Positions 35,828-43,804 of a stretch of 64,000 nt of DNA are shown here, one piece after another. The first letter of the stretch is position 1; every line of letters begins with the position of its first letter. The notes beneath the pieces are model-generated. The model was not told where the DNA came from. It saw only the letters and a program-made list of their open reading frames with translations, and did not search any database. The DNA is taken from the NCBI GenBank assembly GCA_035295125.1, contig DATGJP010000064.1, positions 1-64,000 of the forward strand. The letters run 5' to 3'. The stretch comes from JAICMB01 sp035295125. GTDB lineage: Bacteria; Acidobacteriota; Terriglobia; Bryobacterales; Bryobacteraceae. Position numbers and translations under genes: made by a program.

Positions 35828-37080
35828 TCGTATCGGATCGCTTCGATCGGATCGAGTTTGGCCGCTTGGACGGCCGGATAAATTCCAAATAAAAGTCCAA
35901 TGCCCACAGAAACGCCGAAGGCCACTCCGATGGACGAAGCGGTGACCACGGTGGACCAGCCGGCCGCGGCGGCGATGATGCGGGACAGCGAAAAACCGAA
36001 AGCAATGCCGATCAATCCGCCGAGGATGGAAATCAGCACCGCCTCTGTTAAGAACTGCCGGATAATGTCGGCCTGCCGCGCGCCGATGGCCCGGCGAATG
36101 CCGATTTCGCGTGTGCGCTCCAGCACCGTGGCGAGCATGATGTTCATAATGCCGATTCCGCCGACGAGCAGAGAGATTCCCGCGATGCAGATCATGACGA
36201 CTTTGAAGGTGAATTGAGTACGGCGCTTCTGTTCCAGCAGACCGGCGGGAACCACAACATTAAAATCGCCGGCGTCTTTATGAGTTGTGGCAAGAATTGC
36301 ATTTACGACACTGGCGGTCTCGACAGAATTAGTATTCTGGCCAACTTTAATATAAATGCCGTCAATTTCGTCTTTCAAATAGCTGTTATTGTCTTCAAAA
36401 CGGCGCATCACGCTATTCAGGGGCGCGATGATGAGGTTGTTGCGGTCGGTCACCTCCAGGCCTTCGACATCGCTGTCGGCGGTAGCTTGCTGGGCCAGGA
36501 CCCCGATGACCTGCAACCAGGTGTCGTTCACCTTCACCCACTTGCCCTCAGCCGGTTCATAACCCAGCAGGTTGACCTTGGCGCCCTCGCCGAGGACACA
36601 CACGGCTGCAGATCTTTCGTTGTCGTCGGCGCTGAAGAAGCGGCCCTCGATCATTTTGAGGCTATTGATCTCGAGGTAATTCGGCGCCACTCCGATGAGT
36701 AGCGGCGGCTCCTGCGAAGGCTTCGGGAGGACTTTGAGAGGCTTGAAACGCTTACGAGGCGTCAGCGCTTCAATACCCTGGACGTTCTCCGAGATTGCCC
36801 GGAAGTCGCGGAATGTAAGGCCGGGCGAGACGACGCGGCGGGCTTGCAGTTCATTCCTGTCGACGGCTTCCTTCGCTTCAATGATGATGTTGTTGACACC
36901 GAGCAGATCGATGTAACTCATCATTTCCTTCTGCGCGCCCGCGGTGATGGCCAACATCGCAACCACAGCGCCAACCCCGAAGATCATGCCGAGCATGGTC
37001 AGCAGGCTGCGCAGCTTGTGGACCATGAGGCTTGAGAGCCCCATGTAAAGTTCAGGTAGATAGCCAGTAAGGTTCGTCAC
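35824..37080 (-). CDS. MacB-like ABC transporter permease (no ATPase domain)
   Basis: A 418-residue protein with one N-terminal membrane helix (about 22-45, LRSLLTMLGMIFGVGAVVAMLAI). A periplasmic core domain (about 50-270) precedes three C-terminal FtsX helices, with VGGIGIMNIMLATVLERTREIGIRRAIGARQADIIRQFLTEAVLIS and the end PIEAIRYE. In MacB proper an ATPase is fused or adjacent, but none is present in this operon. The nearest ABC ATPase in the window (45513) belongs to another system. A separately encoded ATPase elsewhere is the likeliest explanation. Confidence 0.92.
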   Translation of the reverse strand: MTNLTGYLPELYMGLSSLMVHKLRSLLTMLGMIFGVGAVVAMLAITAGAQKEMMSYIDLLGVNNIIIEAKEAVDRNELQARRVVSPGLTFRDFRAISENVQGIEALTPRKRFKPLKVLPKPSQEPPLLIGVAPNYLEINSLKMIEGRFFSADDNERSAAVCVLGEGAKVNLLGYEPAEGKWVKVNDTWLQVIGVLAQQATADSDVEGLEVTDRNNLIIAPLNSVMRRFEDNNSYLKDEIDGIYIKVGQNTNSVETASVVNAILATTHKDAGDFNVVVPAGLLEQKRRTQFTFKVVMICIAGISLLVGGIGIMNIMLATVLERTREIGIRRAIGARQADIIRQFLTEAVLISILGGLIGIAFGFSLSRIIAAAAGWSTVVTASSIGVAFGVSVGIGLLFGIYPAVQAAKLDPIEAIRYE

Positions 37081-37081
37081 G

Positions 37082-38749
37082 TTACTTCGCCCCCTTACCG
37101 GGCAACGCTCCCAGCGGTCCTGCCGCTCCGGTCTTGCCTTTCTTGTTGTCTTCTTTCTTTGCGGTGGGGTCGGCGAGCGCGATGACGTCGCCGGGTTGGA
37201 GTCCGTCGGAAACGATCATCACCGACTCGCTTCGTTTTAGCGGCTTGAAGGCGCGGGCCTCAAACTGATTACCGTGTTTGACGTACGCCACCATTTTGCC
37301 TTCCTTGTCGAAGACCGCCTGGTTGGGGATGTAGATCGCGTTAGGGACCTTATCGATCACAATCTCGACGTCGGCGAGCAGGCCGGGACGGAGCAGGACT
37401 TCGAACTGGGAGTTTTCCTCAGGGGCCGGAGGAAGCTTGGCGTTCTCGCGGTCGGCCTCACTGAATTGTGGAGCACTCATTCCCATCATGGCGGCCGCGG
37501 GATTTTGCGGACCCATAACCATTGGGGCAGGCATCGCCGACGTCGGGGCCGGGGGCTTGGCGGTGGCGGTTGCCATTGATGTCGAACCTGCGGTCGCGGG
37601 CTTCGCTCCCTGCGGCGCGGAGGGCGGCGGCGGGCCACCAGGTCCCTTCATCATCGGCGGGGGCATCGCCGGTTGCGGATGAATCCTCTTGTTCATCTCG
37701 GCGATGGCCAGGATCTGCTTGATCTGTTCCGGCTTGACGCCCAGCACCCTAAAGAGCTGCGGCATGTCGAGTGAAAACACTACGTCGAATTTCTTGGCGG
37801 GATCGCTCGAAAAGACATTCGCAGTGGCGGTTCCACTCATCGACTTGATCTTCGCGTTCAGCTTTTGACCAGGGATGGCATCCAACTGGATCGTTGCGTC
37901 CTGGCCCTCGTGCAGGTTGGCGCGGTCGAGTTCGCCAACTCTCGCGATGATCTCCAACTCCGAAAGGTCGAGCACGTCGGCAACAGGCAAACCAGGATTG
38001 ATCTGGTCGCCCTCGCGGATATCGGGAATCTGCATGCCGGGGAAATAGAAGTTGGGCCGCGTCTGGCGAATCGCGACGAGCCCGCTCATTGGCGCGAGCA
38101 TTTTCACCTGCGAGAGACGCGTTTTTTCCTGCTGGAGTTGGAGCAATCCTTTGTTCTTGGTCTCCTGAAGCACCGCGAGCTGCGCCTTGGCCTGCAGACG
38201 ACGCGACTGGATATCGCTTTCGAGCTGCTTCAGGCGGCGCTGCGCCTCTTCGAGTGTCAGCACGTTCTTCTTGGCGTCGATCGCAGCCAGCAGATCGTTG
38301 CGCTTCACCTCGAGCTCAGCGCGGCGCACATCAAACTGTGCTGTGAGCAGGTCGACCTGGTCCTGATTGCTTTGGACGGCAAGGTCGGCTTCCGCCTTCT
38401 TGATCTGCTGGTCGGTTTGTTCGATCGACAGGTCGTCCTCTTCGACGCGCGACGTAACCTCGGAATCGTCGTATTCGACGATGAGGTCCTTCTCGTGCGC
38501 GAAGCTGCCTAATGGCGCCAGCCGCGTCACCTGCACAGTGCCGAACAAATTGGGGGCCGTCAATGTAACGGAGCGGGTGGCGCGCAGCTCGCCGCGCGTA
38601 TAACTGCGGACGACGACGTCGCCACGGCGAACCTTCGCGGTCGCAATCTGCTCCTGCGACTGCGGCAGACTCCTGAGGAAAGCGTAGGCCCACCAACCAC
38701 CCCCGAGCAGGATGGCCAGAGCCACGACGCGAATAATAACCTTCTTCAT
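37082..38749 (-). CDS. HlyD/MacA-type periplasmic adaptor, Pro/Ala/Met-rich insert
   Basis: A 555-residue membrane-fusion protein with one N-terminal anchor (about 5-25). Lipoyl halves surround a long alpha-hairpin (about 95-205, EEDLSIEQTDQQIKKAEADLAVQ...LQLQQEKTRLSQVKM), then LAPMSGLVAIRQTRP and beta-barrel and membrane-proximal domains (YIPNQAVFDKEGKMVAYVKHG). Inside the beta-barrel part lies a low-complexity insert of roughly 90 residues (MPPPMMKGPGGPPPPSAPQ to NPAAAMMGMSAPQF, about 37430-37690) that is unusual for the family. It is third of three consecutive adaptors and lies 1 bp from the permease gene. Confidence 0.9.
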   Translation of the reverse strand: MKKVIIRVVALAILLGGGWWAYAFLRSLPQSQEQIATAKVRRGDVVVRSYTRGELRATRSVTLTAPNLFGTVQVTRLAPLGSFAHEKDLIVEYDDSEVTSRVEEDDLSIEQTDQQIKKAEADLAVQSNQDQVDLLTAQFDVRRAELEVKRNDLLAAIDAKKNVLTLEEAQRRLKQLESDIQSRRLQAKAQLAVLQETKNKGLLQLQQEKTRLSQVKMLAPMSGLVAIRQTRPNFYFPGMQIPDIREGDQINPGLPVADVLDLSELEIIARVGELDRANLHEGQDATIQLDAIPGQKLNAKIKSMSGTATANVFSSDPAKKFDVVFSLDMPQLFRVLGVKPEQIKQILAIAEMNKRIHPQPAMPPPMMKGPGGPPPPSAPQGAKPATAGSTSMATATAKPPAPTSAMPAPMVMGPQNPAAAMMGMSAPQFSEADRENAKLPPAPEENSQFEVLLRPGLLADVEIVIDKVPNAIYIPNQAVFDKEGKMVAYVKHGNQFEARAFKPLKRSESVMIVSDGLQPGDVIALADPTAKKEDNKKGKTGAAGPLGALPGKGAK

Positions 38750-38773
38750 CTGAACCTTACGGAACTACAGAAA

Positions 38774-40078
38774 CTACAACTTCTTTGCCTTTTTCGCGGC
38801 CTCGATGGGATTCTCCAAAGCGACCACTTCGTTCGCGCTCAGGCCGCTTTTCACGATCAGATCGGTTTCGTTGCGCTTGCCCACTTCAATGTGCCGGATG
38901 ACGAAATCCTGACCTTTCTGGACCCACACCGCGGGCTTGTCGTGGTCGAGGAAACTCGCGCGGGCCGGGATCATCAGGGTATTGGGCTGGCTTTCAATGA
39001 CAATGTCGGCCGAGCCGGTCATGCCGGGACGCAGTCGCGGGTCCAGGTTTTTGAGCGTTGCGTAGGTCGGAAACTGCTTCTCGGTCATGCCCATGCCACG
39101 AAAGTTCACGGTTGCGATAGGGCTGATCCAGTCCACATCGGCGAGGAATTCCTTCTCCGGAATCGCGTCGACGTGAACCCGAATCTTGTCGCCGAGTTTG
39201 ATCTTGCCGCGATCCACCTCGTCGAGTTTCAATTCCAGCCGCATCTTACTGAGATCGGGGATTTCGGCAATCGCGGCGCCGGTCCAGGCCTGGTCTCCCT
39301 CTTTAAAGGGCGGCGGCGTGGAGCCGAAAGACCCGGCGCTACGGAAGTTCGGCAGGATGTTAACGATGCCGTCGTTGGGCGAGCGCAACACCATCTTGGA
39401 GAGGTAGCTCTCCGCCCGTTCGGCGTCTCGCGCGGCCTTATCCTTCTTTTGTTCGGCGCGTTGCAGGTCCGCCTGGTTGGACGTGCTATGCGACTTGATT
39501 GTCGTCTTCACCTGGTCGAGATCGCCTTTAGAGGTGTCCACAGTGATGAGGTTCTTCGCGCCCTCAATTTCCGAGAGCACCTCGGCCTTGCTGGCATCGA
39601 GTTGGGCGCGCTCGACGTTGTATTGCGACGTCATGAGATTCATGGCGTCCATCTCGTCCGTGATTTTCTGTGCCGCTTTGAGCTGGACGATTTCGCTGTC
39701 GGCGGTGCGCAACGCGGTCTTGGTCTCGAGGAAAGTCTGCTGTTGCTGGGCCGAATCGAATTCGACTACGATGTCGCCCTTCTTAATCGGCTTGCCGGAC
39801 TCGGCCAAATGAACGATGCGGGGGCTCGGAACCTGAGGGGCCGTAATGATCTCGGAGTGGATGCTGCGGATTTCGCCGCGCGTGTGTACCGTGATGACGA
39901 ATTCGCCATTCCGAACTTTGGCGACCGGCACCGTGACTGGCGTGGTGTTGGAGCCGTAATGATACGCCGCAAATACGCCCCCGGCACAGGCAAAGAGGAG
40001 ACCGGTCCAAGTGATGATTCTTCGTTTTCGCGAGTGCTTTTGGCCAATGCGCTGTTTTGGTTTTACATCTTTGGACAT
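38774..40078 (-). CDS. HlyD/MacA-type periplasmic adaptor
   Basis: A 434-residue membrane-fusion protein with a Lys/Arg-rich cytoplasmic N-terminus and one membrane helix (about 24-43, ITWTGLLFACAGGVFAAYHYG). The lipoyl half GKPIKKGDIVVEFDSAQQQQ and an alpha-hairpin (about 115-215) follow, then VLRSPNDGIVNILPNF and beta-barrel domains ending in IPARASFLDHDKPAVWVQKGQ. It is second in the operon, without a large insert. Its ATG shares one base with the stop of the first adaptor. Why three adaptors are needed is not evident; a mixed hexamer is one possibility. Confidence 0.92.
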   Translation of the reverse strand: MSKDVKPKQRIGQKHSRKRRIITWTGLLFACAGGVFAAYHYGSNTTPVTVPVAKVRNGEFVITVHTRGEIRSIHSEIITAPQVPSPRIVHLAESGKPIKKGDIVVEFDSAQQQQTFLETKTALRTADSEIVQLKAAQKITDEMDAMNLMTSQYNVERAQLDASKAEVLSEIEGAKNLITVDTSKGDLDQVKTTIKSHSTSNQADLQRAEQKKDKAARDAERAESYLSKMVLRSPNDGIVNILPNFRSAGSFGSTPPPFKEGDQAWTGAAIAEIPDLSKMRLELKLDEVDRGKIKLGDKIRVHVDAIPEKEFLADVDWISPIATVNFRGMGMTEKQFPTYATLKNLDPRLRPGMTGSADIVIESQPNTLMIPARASFLDHDKPAVWVQKGQDFVIRHIEVGKRNETDLIVKSGLSANEVVALENPIEAAKKAKKL

Positions 40079-41739
40079 TACGGCGATCCCTGCTCGTTGG
40101 GTGACAATGGGCGGTCCAGGGCGACAATTTCTCCGGGCTTTAAGCCGGATTTGATACTCGCCAGAAGGTTGTTCTGCAGACCGATTTCAACGTCGCGCCG
40201 GGTCCAACCGACCGTGTCCTGGACGAACACGAAAGCTTTTTGGGATGAGCCGCCGTCGCGGAAGACAGCGCCCGTTGGGATCACCGCGGGGGGATTCGCA
40301 TCGGTCTCAACGATGACTTCGGCGCTGACAGAAAGATCGGGAATAACGCGCTTGTCCATCTTGTCGATTCGCAGGCGCACAGGCACTTCACGAACGAACT
40401 GCTGGCGAAAGCCGCCGCCCTTCGTGACCGCGGCGATCGACTCCACGTGGGCGGGCAGATCGAGATCCGGATAGGCGTCAAAGTGGACGCGCGCCTTCTG
40501 TCCCAGGCGGATGTCGGCGATGTCGGCCTGATTCACGGTGGCGTTAATGACCATGGAATGCGTGTCGACGATCTGCATGTAGAACTGGCCGGGCCAAAGC
40601 TGGTCGCCTTGCTGAATCTGGCCGAAGTCGCCGCCGCGAAATGTGGTCTGCATCACCACCAGCCCGTCGAGAGGCGCCTTGACGATCATTTTGTCCGCGT
40701 TTGCCTCCGCGCGCTTCAGTTCGATGCCGGCCTTCTCCACGTTGAGCTCAGCGATCTTCGTATCGGCCGTCTCCGAGGCCAGCACGCTAGGTACCTCTTT
40801 CAGGAGCTGCTGATATTTCGCTTCGGCTTGCTGAAACGCGAGCCGGGTTTTTTCGGCGTCAAGGGCCGCCAAAACGGGGATGGTCTTCAGGTCCAGGCGC
40901 GCCTTATCCATGTCGCCTTTAGCGGCGAGAATAAGCTGATCGTGGGCTTTGTGAGAAGCTTCGAGATCTGCCTTGCGCTTGCGAAGAGACGCCTCGCCTT
41001 GCGTTAGCGCGGCGCGATAATCGTCCAGGCGAACCAGCATGTACTGGCGGTCGAATTCGGCAACAGTGTCTTCCTTGTGGACCACCGAACCGGGCGGGGA
41101 GACATGCTGCAGGACCAGCATGAAGTCGTTGCCACCGCCTCCGCCGCCACCCCCACCGGGGAGCGAATCGGATGTGCTGCCGAGGCCGGAAGATCCCAAG
41201 GCTGAAGACGTGGACGTGCCAGAACTGGAACTAGTTGATGACGTGGGTGAAGCACTGCCACGAAGTGTCGTGGTGCCCAGCCGGCTCGTCGCGGCTTGAA
41301 ATGCTGACGAAGCATTCGGCGCGGAACTGGAGGCGGTGCTGCTTGCGGTGCTCGATGAGGAACTCGAGGCGGCAGTCGCTGAGGATGTTGTTGTGGACGC
41401 GGTACGTGCCGCATCGGAGTGGCTGCCTCGCAGCCGTGGGGCGATCAGCGAGTTGAAATTGGCGGCCGCGGTTACCCCGGTGACCCGAATCAGGCGTTCG
41501 AGAGGGCGCCGCGTGGTCCTCGCGGTGCGTACGGCCGCGACCGATTCGCGGGTCGCCGGCGGAGCGTTCAGGGTCCGCGCTCTTTGCCAGATTAATGCGC
41601 CTAAAACAACGATTGCGACGACGATCAACAACACCAGCCAGGGATTGGATCGCTTCGGTTTGCGCGAGGGTGGCGGCACCACCTCGGGGAGCGCCAAAGG
41701 CGCCCGAGGCTCGACGGCTGGCGCTGGCGCACCGCTCAT
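40078..41739 (-). CDS. HlyD/MacA-type periplasmic adaptor with Ser/Thr/Gly-rich insert; first gene of efflux operon
   Basis: The ATG at 41739 (MSGAPAPAVEPR) gives 553 residues; an earlier in-frame start at 41775 is possible. A Pro-rich cytoplasmic tail is followed by one membrane helix (about 33-50). Directly after the first barrel-sandwich strand (VTGVTAAANFNSLIAPRLRG) a low-complexity block of about 98 residues (106-203) is inserted. It is nearly all S, T, A and G and ends in nine glycines. The fold then resumes: NDFMLVLQHVSPPGSVVHKEDTVAEFD, an alpha-hairpin, APLDGLVVMQTTFRGG and beta-barrel domains. The position suggests a flexible loop tolerated by the fold. It may have arisen by repeat expansion. 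Confidence 0.88.
   Translation of the reverse strand: MSGAPAPAVEPRAPLALPEVVPPPSRKPKRSNPWLVLLIVVAIVVLGALIWQRARTLNAPPATRESVAAVRTARTTRRPLERLIRVTGVTAAANFNSLIAPRLRGSHSDAARTASTTTSSATAASSSSSSTASSTASSSAPNASSAFQAATSRLGTTTLRGSASPTSSTSSSSGTSTSSALGSSGLGSTSDSLPGGGGGGGGGNDFMLVLQHVSPPGSVVHKEDTVAEFDRQYMLVRLDDYRAALTQGEASLRKRKADLEASHKAHDQLILAAKGDMDKARLDLKTIPVLAALDAEKTRLAFQQAEAKYQQLLKEVPSVLASETADTKIAELNVEKAGIELKRAEANADKMIVKAPLDGLVVMQTTFRGGDFGQIQQGDQLWPGQFYMQIVDTHSMVINATVNQADIADIRLGQKARVHFDAYPDLDLPAHVESIAAVTKGGGFRQQFVREVPVRLRIDKMDKRVIPDLSVSAEVIVETDANPPAVIPTGAVFRDGGSSQKAFVFVQDTVGWTRRDVEIGLQNNLLASIKSGLKPGEIVALDRPLSPNEQGSP
41131..41424 (-). repeat. Low-complexity Ser/Thr/Gly coding tract
   Basis: This coding tract encodes residues 106-203 of the first adaptor. 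It is dominated by AGC/TCC/ACC-type codons and ends with a GGN run (about 41131-41158). It contains no recognisable domain and is absent from the neighbouring adaptors. Confidence 0.75.
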
Positions 41740-41894
41740 GTATGAATGCATTCCGTTACAGTGTACAGACGCCAAAAGCTGGCGCCGCGTTTGGAATTCC
41801 CCGATGAAAATTCGATTTTAGCAGGTTGGATTACAGTGGTTCAGCTTCCCATGGCATGGAGTAGGATTCTAAGTCAGCGAACGCATAGGCGAAG

Positions 41895-41978
41895 CCGCCC
41901 GCGCCGCAAAGCAGCATAGCCGGAAGCAACGGAAACTCTCGGGTTCGAAAAGGTGGGACAGGCGTTTTCGCCTGTTCC
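41895..41978. repeat. REP-like element downstream of the selenoprotein gene
   Basis: The hairpin ACAGGCG-TTTT-CGCCTGT (41958-41975) lies 16 bp after the stop of the leftward selenoprotein gene. The stretch GCCGCAAAGCAGCATAGCCG (about 41902-41921) resembles 6391-6410. It may act as a bidirectional terminator or mRNA-end stabiliser. The rest of the gap from 41740 to 41991 shows no gene. Confidence 0.5.
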
Positions 41979-41991
41979 TGGAGGCGTCCGA

Positions 41992-43173
41992 CTACTGCTT
42001 GTCAGGCTTGGTCTCGGCCGGCTTCGGCATCTCCAACGGGGCGTAGTACGGCTTGTCCGTCTTCTGGAACTTGTCCATCCACTTCTTGCCGGCTTCGGTT
42101 GGCGTGAAGGACCAATCCTGGCGGTGGTAATTCCAGTCGTCCGGGTTCAATTCCTGCGCGTGTTTCCAGTATTTCTCCGCCAGTTCGGTACTGCCTTCAT
42201 TGTGGAAATACACCGCGAGTTTGAAACTGGCGTCGGCTTCGGCGAGGGCCGGGGAGCGGGGTTGGACGCGTTTACGGAACTCATCGTCACTCAGGGCGTA
42301 GACGCTCTTGTCGCCCTTTTCAACCCAGTCGCGCAGGGCAGCCACGTAGATGTCGCCTTCGGTGGTGATGCTCTTGCCCGCGAAGGTCAGCTTGGTTTTG
42401 GTGGTATAGGCGGTTTCCGATGGCCGAACCACGACACCTTTTTCGTCTATCCAGACGCCGGTCGGCACGTTCACCATGTCGTAGAGCGAACTTATGGTGT
42501 GCTGCGTGTCGATCAACGCGGTGTAGGTTGCTTTGGCCTGGTCGTACCACTTACCCGCCGCGGCTTCTCCGCCGGTATCCTGGGCGGCGGCTATGATCTC
42601 AAAATTCTTGTCCTTCAGTTCTTCGTAGACTTTCTGCCAGCCTGGCAGATCGAGACGGCAGCCTCACCAGGAGGCCCAGGTGACGAGCAGGACCTTCTTG
42701 CCCCGGAAATCGGATAGGTGGACCATGTTGCCTTTGCGGTCGGCCATGGCAAAATCAGGGGCCACGCGGGAATTCAGGAATCCGCCGCGGACCGCGGGAA
42801 TCTCGCCAAAGCTCCACACACGGGTGCTGTCGTCGGATATGTACGACTGCTTCAGTTTCCGCGCGAATCCCGTGAGATTAAACCACGTTTGGCCGCCGGA
42901 TTTGCGGACCAGCGCGGCGCCTTCCTTGCGGATCGGGATGCAGATGTCGTTCAGGCAGGCTCCCTGCGGCTTGAGTTCGAACCCGTTTACCTTTTCGAGT
43001 TCTGCGGGCGTGATCCACAGATCCTTGGCGTCGGGGAGGACTTCGTCGATTTGGGTGACATGTTCGTTAGAGAGGACAGTGGTTCGGGATTTGGTATCCG
43101 CGAACAGCCGCCTGATTCCTGCGGCTTGAACGAGCGCGCCGCCCGCTACAGCGAGAAATTCAGATCGTTTCAT
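41992..43173 (-). CDS. Thioredoxin-fold (TlpA/AhpC-like) selenoprotein candidate with in-frame TGA at codon 170
   Basis: The ATG at 43173 has a strong Shine-Dalgarno (AGGTGGGGG) and an export-type leader (MKRSEFLAVAGGALVQAAG). The frame runs 393 codons to 41992, interrupted only by TGA at 42664-42666. Before it stands a complete first half of a redoxin domain (VAPDFAMADRKGNMVHLSDFRGKKVLLVTWASW). After it, in the same frame, comes the second half: GCRLDLPGWQKVYEELKDKNFEIIAAAQD, then TYTALIDTQHTISSLYDMVNVPTGVWIDEKG. A TPR-like tail follows. The TGA falls where the attacking Cys of a thioredoxin-type site belongs, giving WASW-U-G-C-R. A 5-6 bp hairpin starts 15 nt beyond it. Selenocysteine insertion is inferred; a nonsense mutation is the alternative. 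A second Cys pair, CLNDIC, lies at about residues 70-76. Confidence 0.8.
42634..42648 (-). promoter_or_regulatory. Candidate bacterial SECIS hairpin
   Basis: On the coding strand the sequence CTGCC-AGGCT-GGCAG forms a 5-bp stem (6 bp if A-T closes, leaving loop GGC). The first loop base is 21 nt after the TGA, and a G is among the first two loop bases. Both agree with the general bacterial SECIS rule (a short stem-loop about 16-37 nt after UGA with a G early in the loop). It is coding sequence as well, as in all bacterial selenoproteins. Confidence 0.6.
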
Positions 43174-43270
43174 ATACCCCCACCTTTGACTGATTGGCAA
43201 CAGCTCTCCCAGTTTCGCAGAAGTCAACTTCGCCCGCAGCATTTGATGGTCGGCTGCTAAACTACCCGGC

Positions 43271-43756
43271 ATGCTTTCCATGCTGCAAGATCTTGTCCAT
43301 CACAAGAACTATGCAAACACGGCTCTGTTGAATGCGATCGCTGCACACGAACAGGCTTCCGTTGATCCCGAACTCCGGCATCTGTTACATCACATTATCC
43401 TGGCAAATCGGTTCTGGCTTTCCTTGTTCGTGGGACAACCCTTTGACCTCGATAAGGAGGCGAGAGTGCCAGAATCGCTCGGCGTACTCGCCGAAGCATA
43501 CCGCGAGACGCATGAACTCGAAAGCCGCTGGATCGGCGGGCTGCAAGCCGCTGAGCTGGACCGCTTGGTACAGACCCCTTTTATTCCCGGCCGATCGTTG
43601 TCACTCGCTCAGGCCTTGATGCAGGTTTGCCTGCACAGTCACGGTCACCGGGCGCAATGCGCGGCCAAACTGAGAGCTTTAGAAGGCGATCCCCCTCCCA
43701 TGGATTTCATTGTGTGGCTCAAAGATCGACCGGGTTTCCAGTCGCTTTCGGATTAG
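43271..43756 (+). CDS. DinB-family protein
   Basis: A 161-residue four-helix-bundle protein. The three histidine sites of the DinB/YfiT metal centre are recognisable: VHHKNYANTALLNAI in helix 1, LLHHIILANRFWLSLFVG in helix 2 and CLHSHGHRAQCAAKLRALEGDPPPMDFIVWL at the end. Many members are thiol S-transferases (bacillithiol or mycothiol), others have unknown roles. An ATG at 43280 is an alternative start. The gene is divergent from the selenoprotein gene; a shared redox theme is possible but speculative. Confidence 0.87.
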   Translation: MLSMLQDLVHHKNYANTALLNAIAAHEQASVDPELRHLLHHIILANRFWLSLFVGQPFDLDKEARVPESLGVLAEAYRETHELESRWIGGLQAAELDRLVQTPFIPGRSLSLAQALMQVCLHSHGHRAQCAAKLRALEGDPPPMDFIVWLKDRPGFQSLSD

Positions 43757-43804
43757 CTCCGTAAATCCCTTTCAAAAAAAGACGGAATCGTTCAGAATGT
43801 AGCC

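Noticed and set aside
38891..40474. Plus-strand frame of 527 codons opposite two adaptors
   Set aside because: It spans the junction of two well-supported leftward adaptor genes and has no recognisable domain.
41930..41960. GGGTTCGAAA as a possible tRNA T-arm
   Set aside because: No matching acceptor or anticodon stem can be built around it.
42664..43173. Treating the first half of the redoxin as a complete short protein, and 41992-42516 as a separate gene
   Set aside because: The two pieces are in one frame and together form one thioredoxin-like fold; the break is a single TGA at the active-site position.
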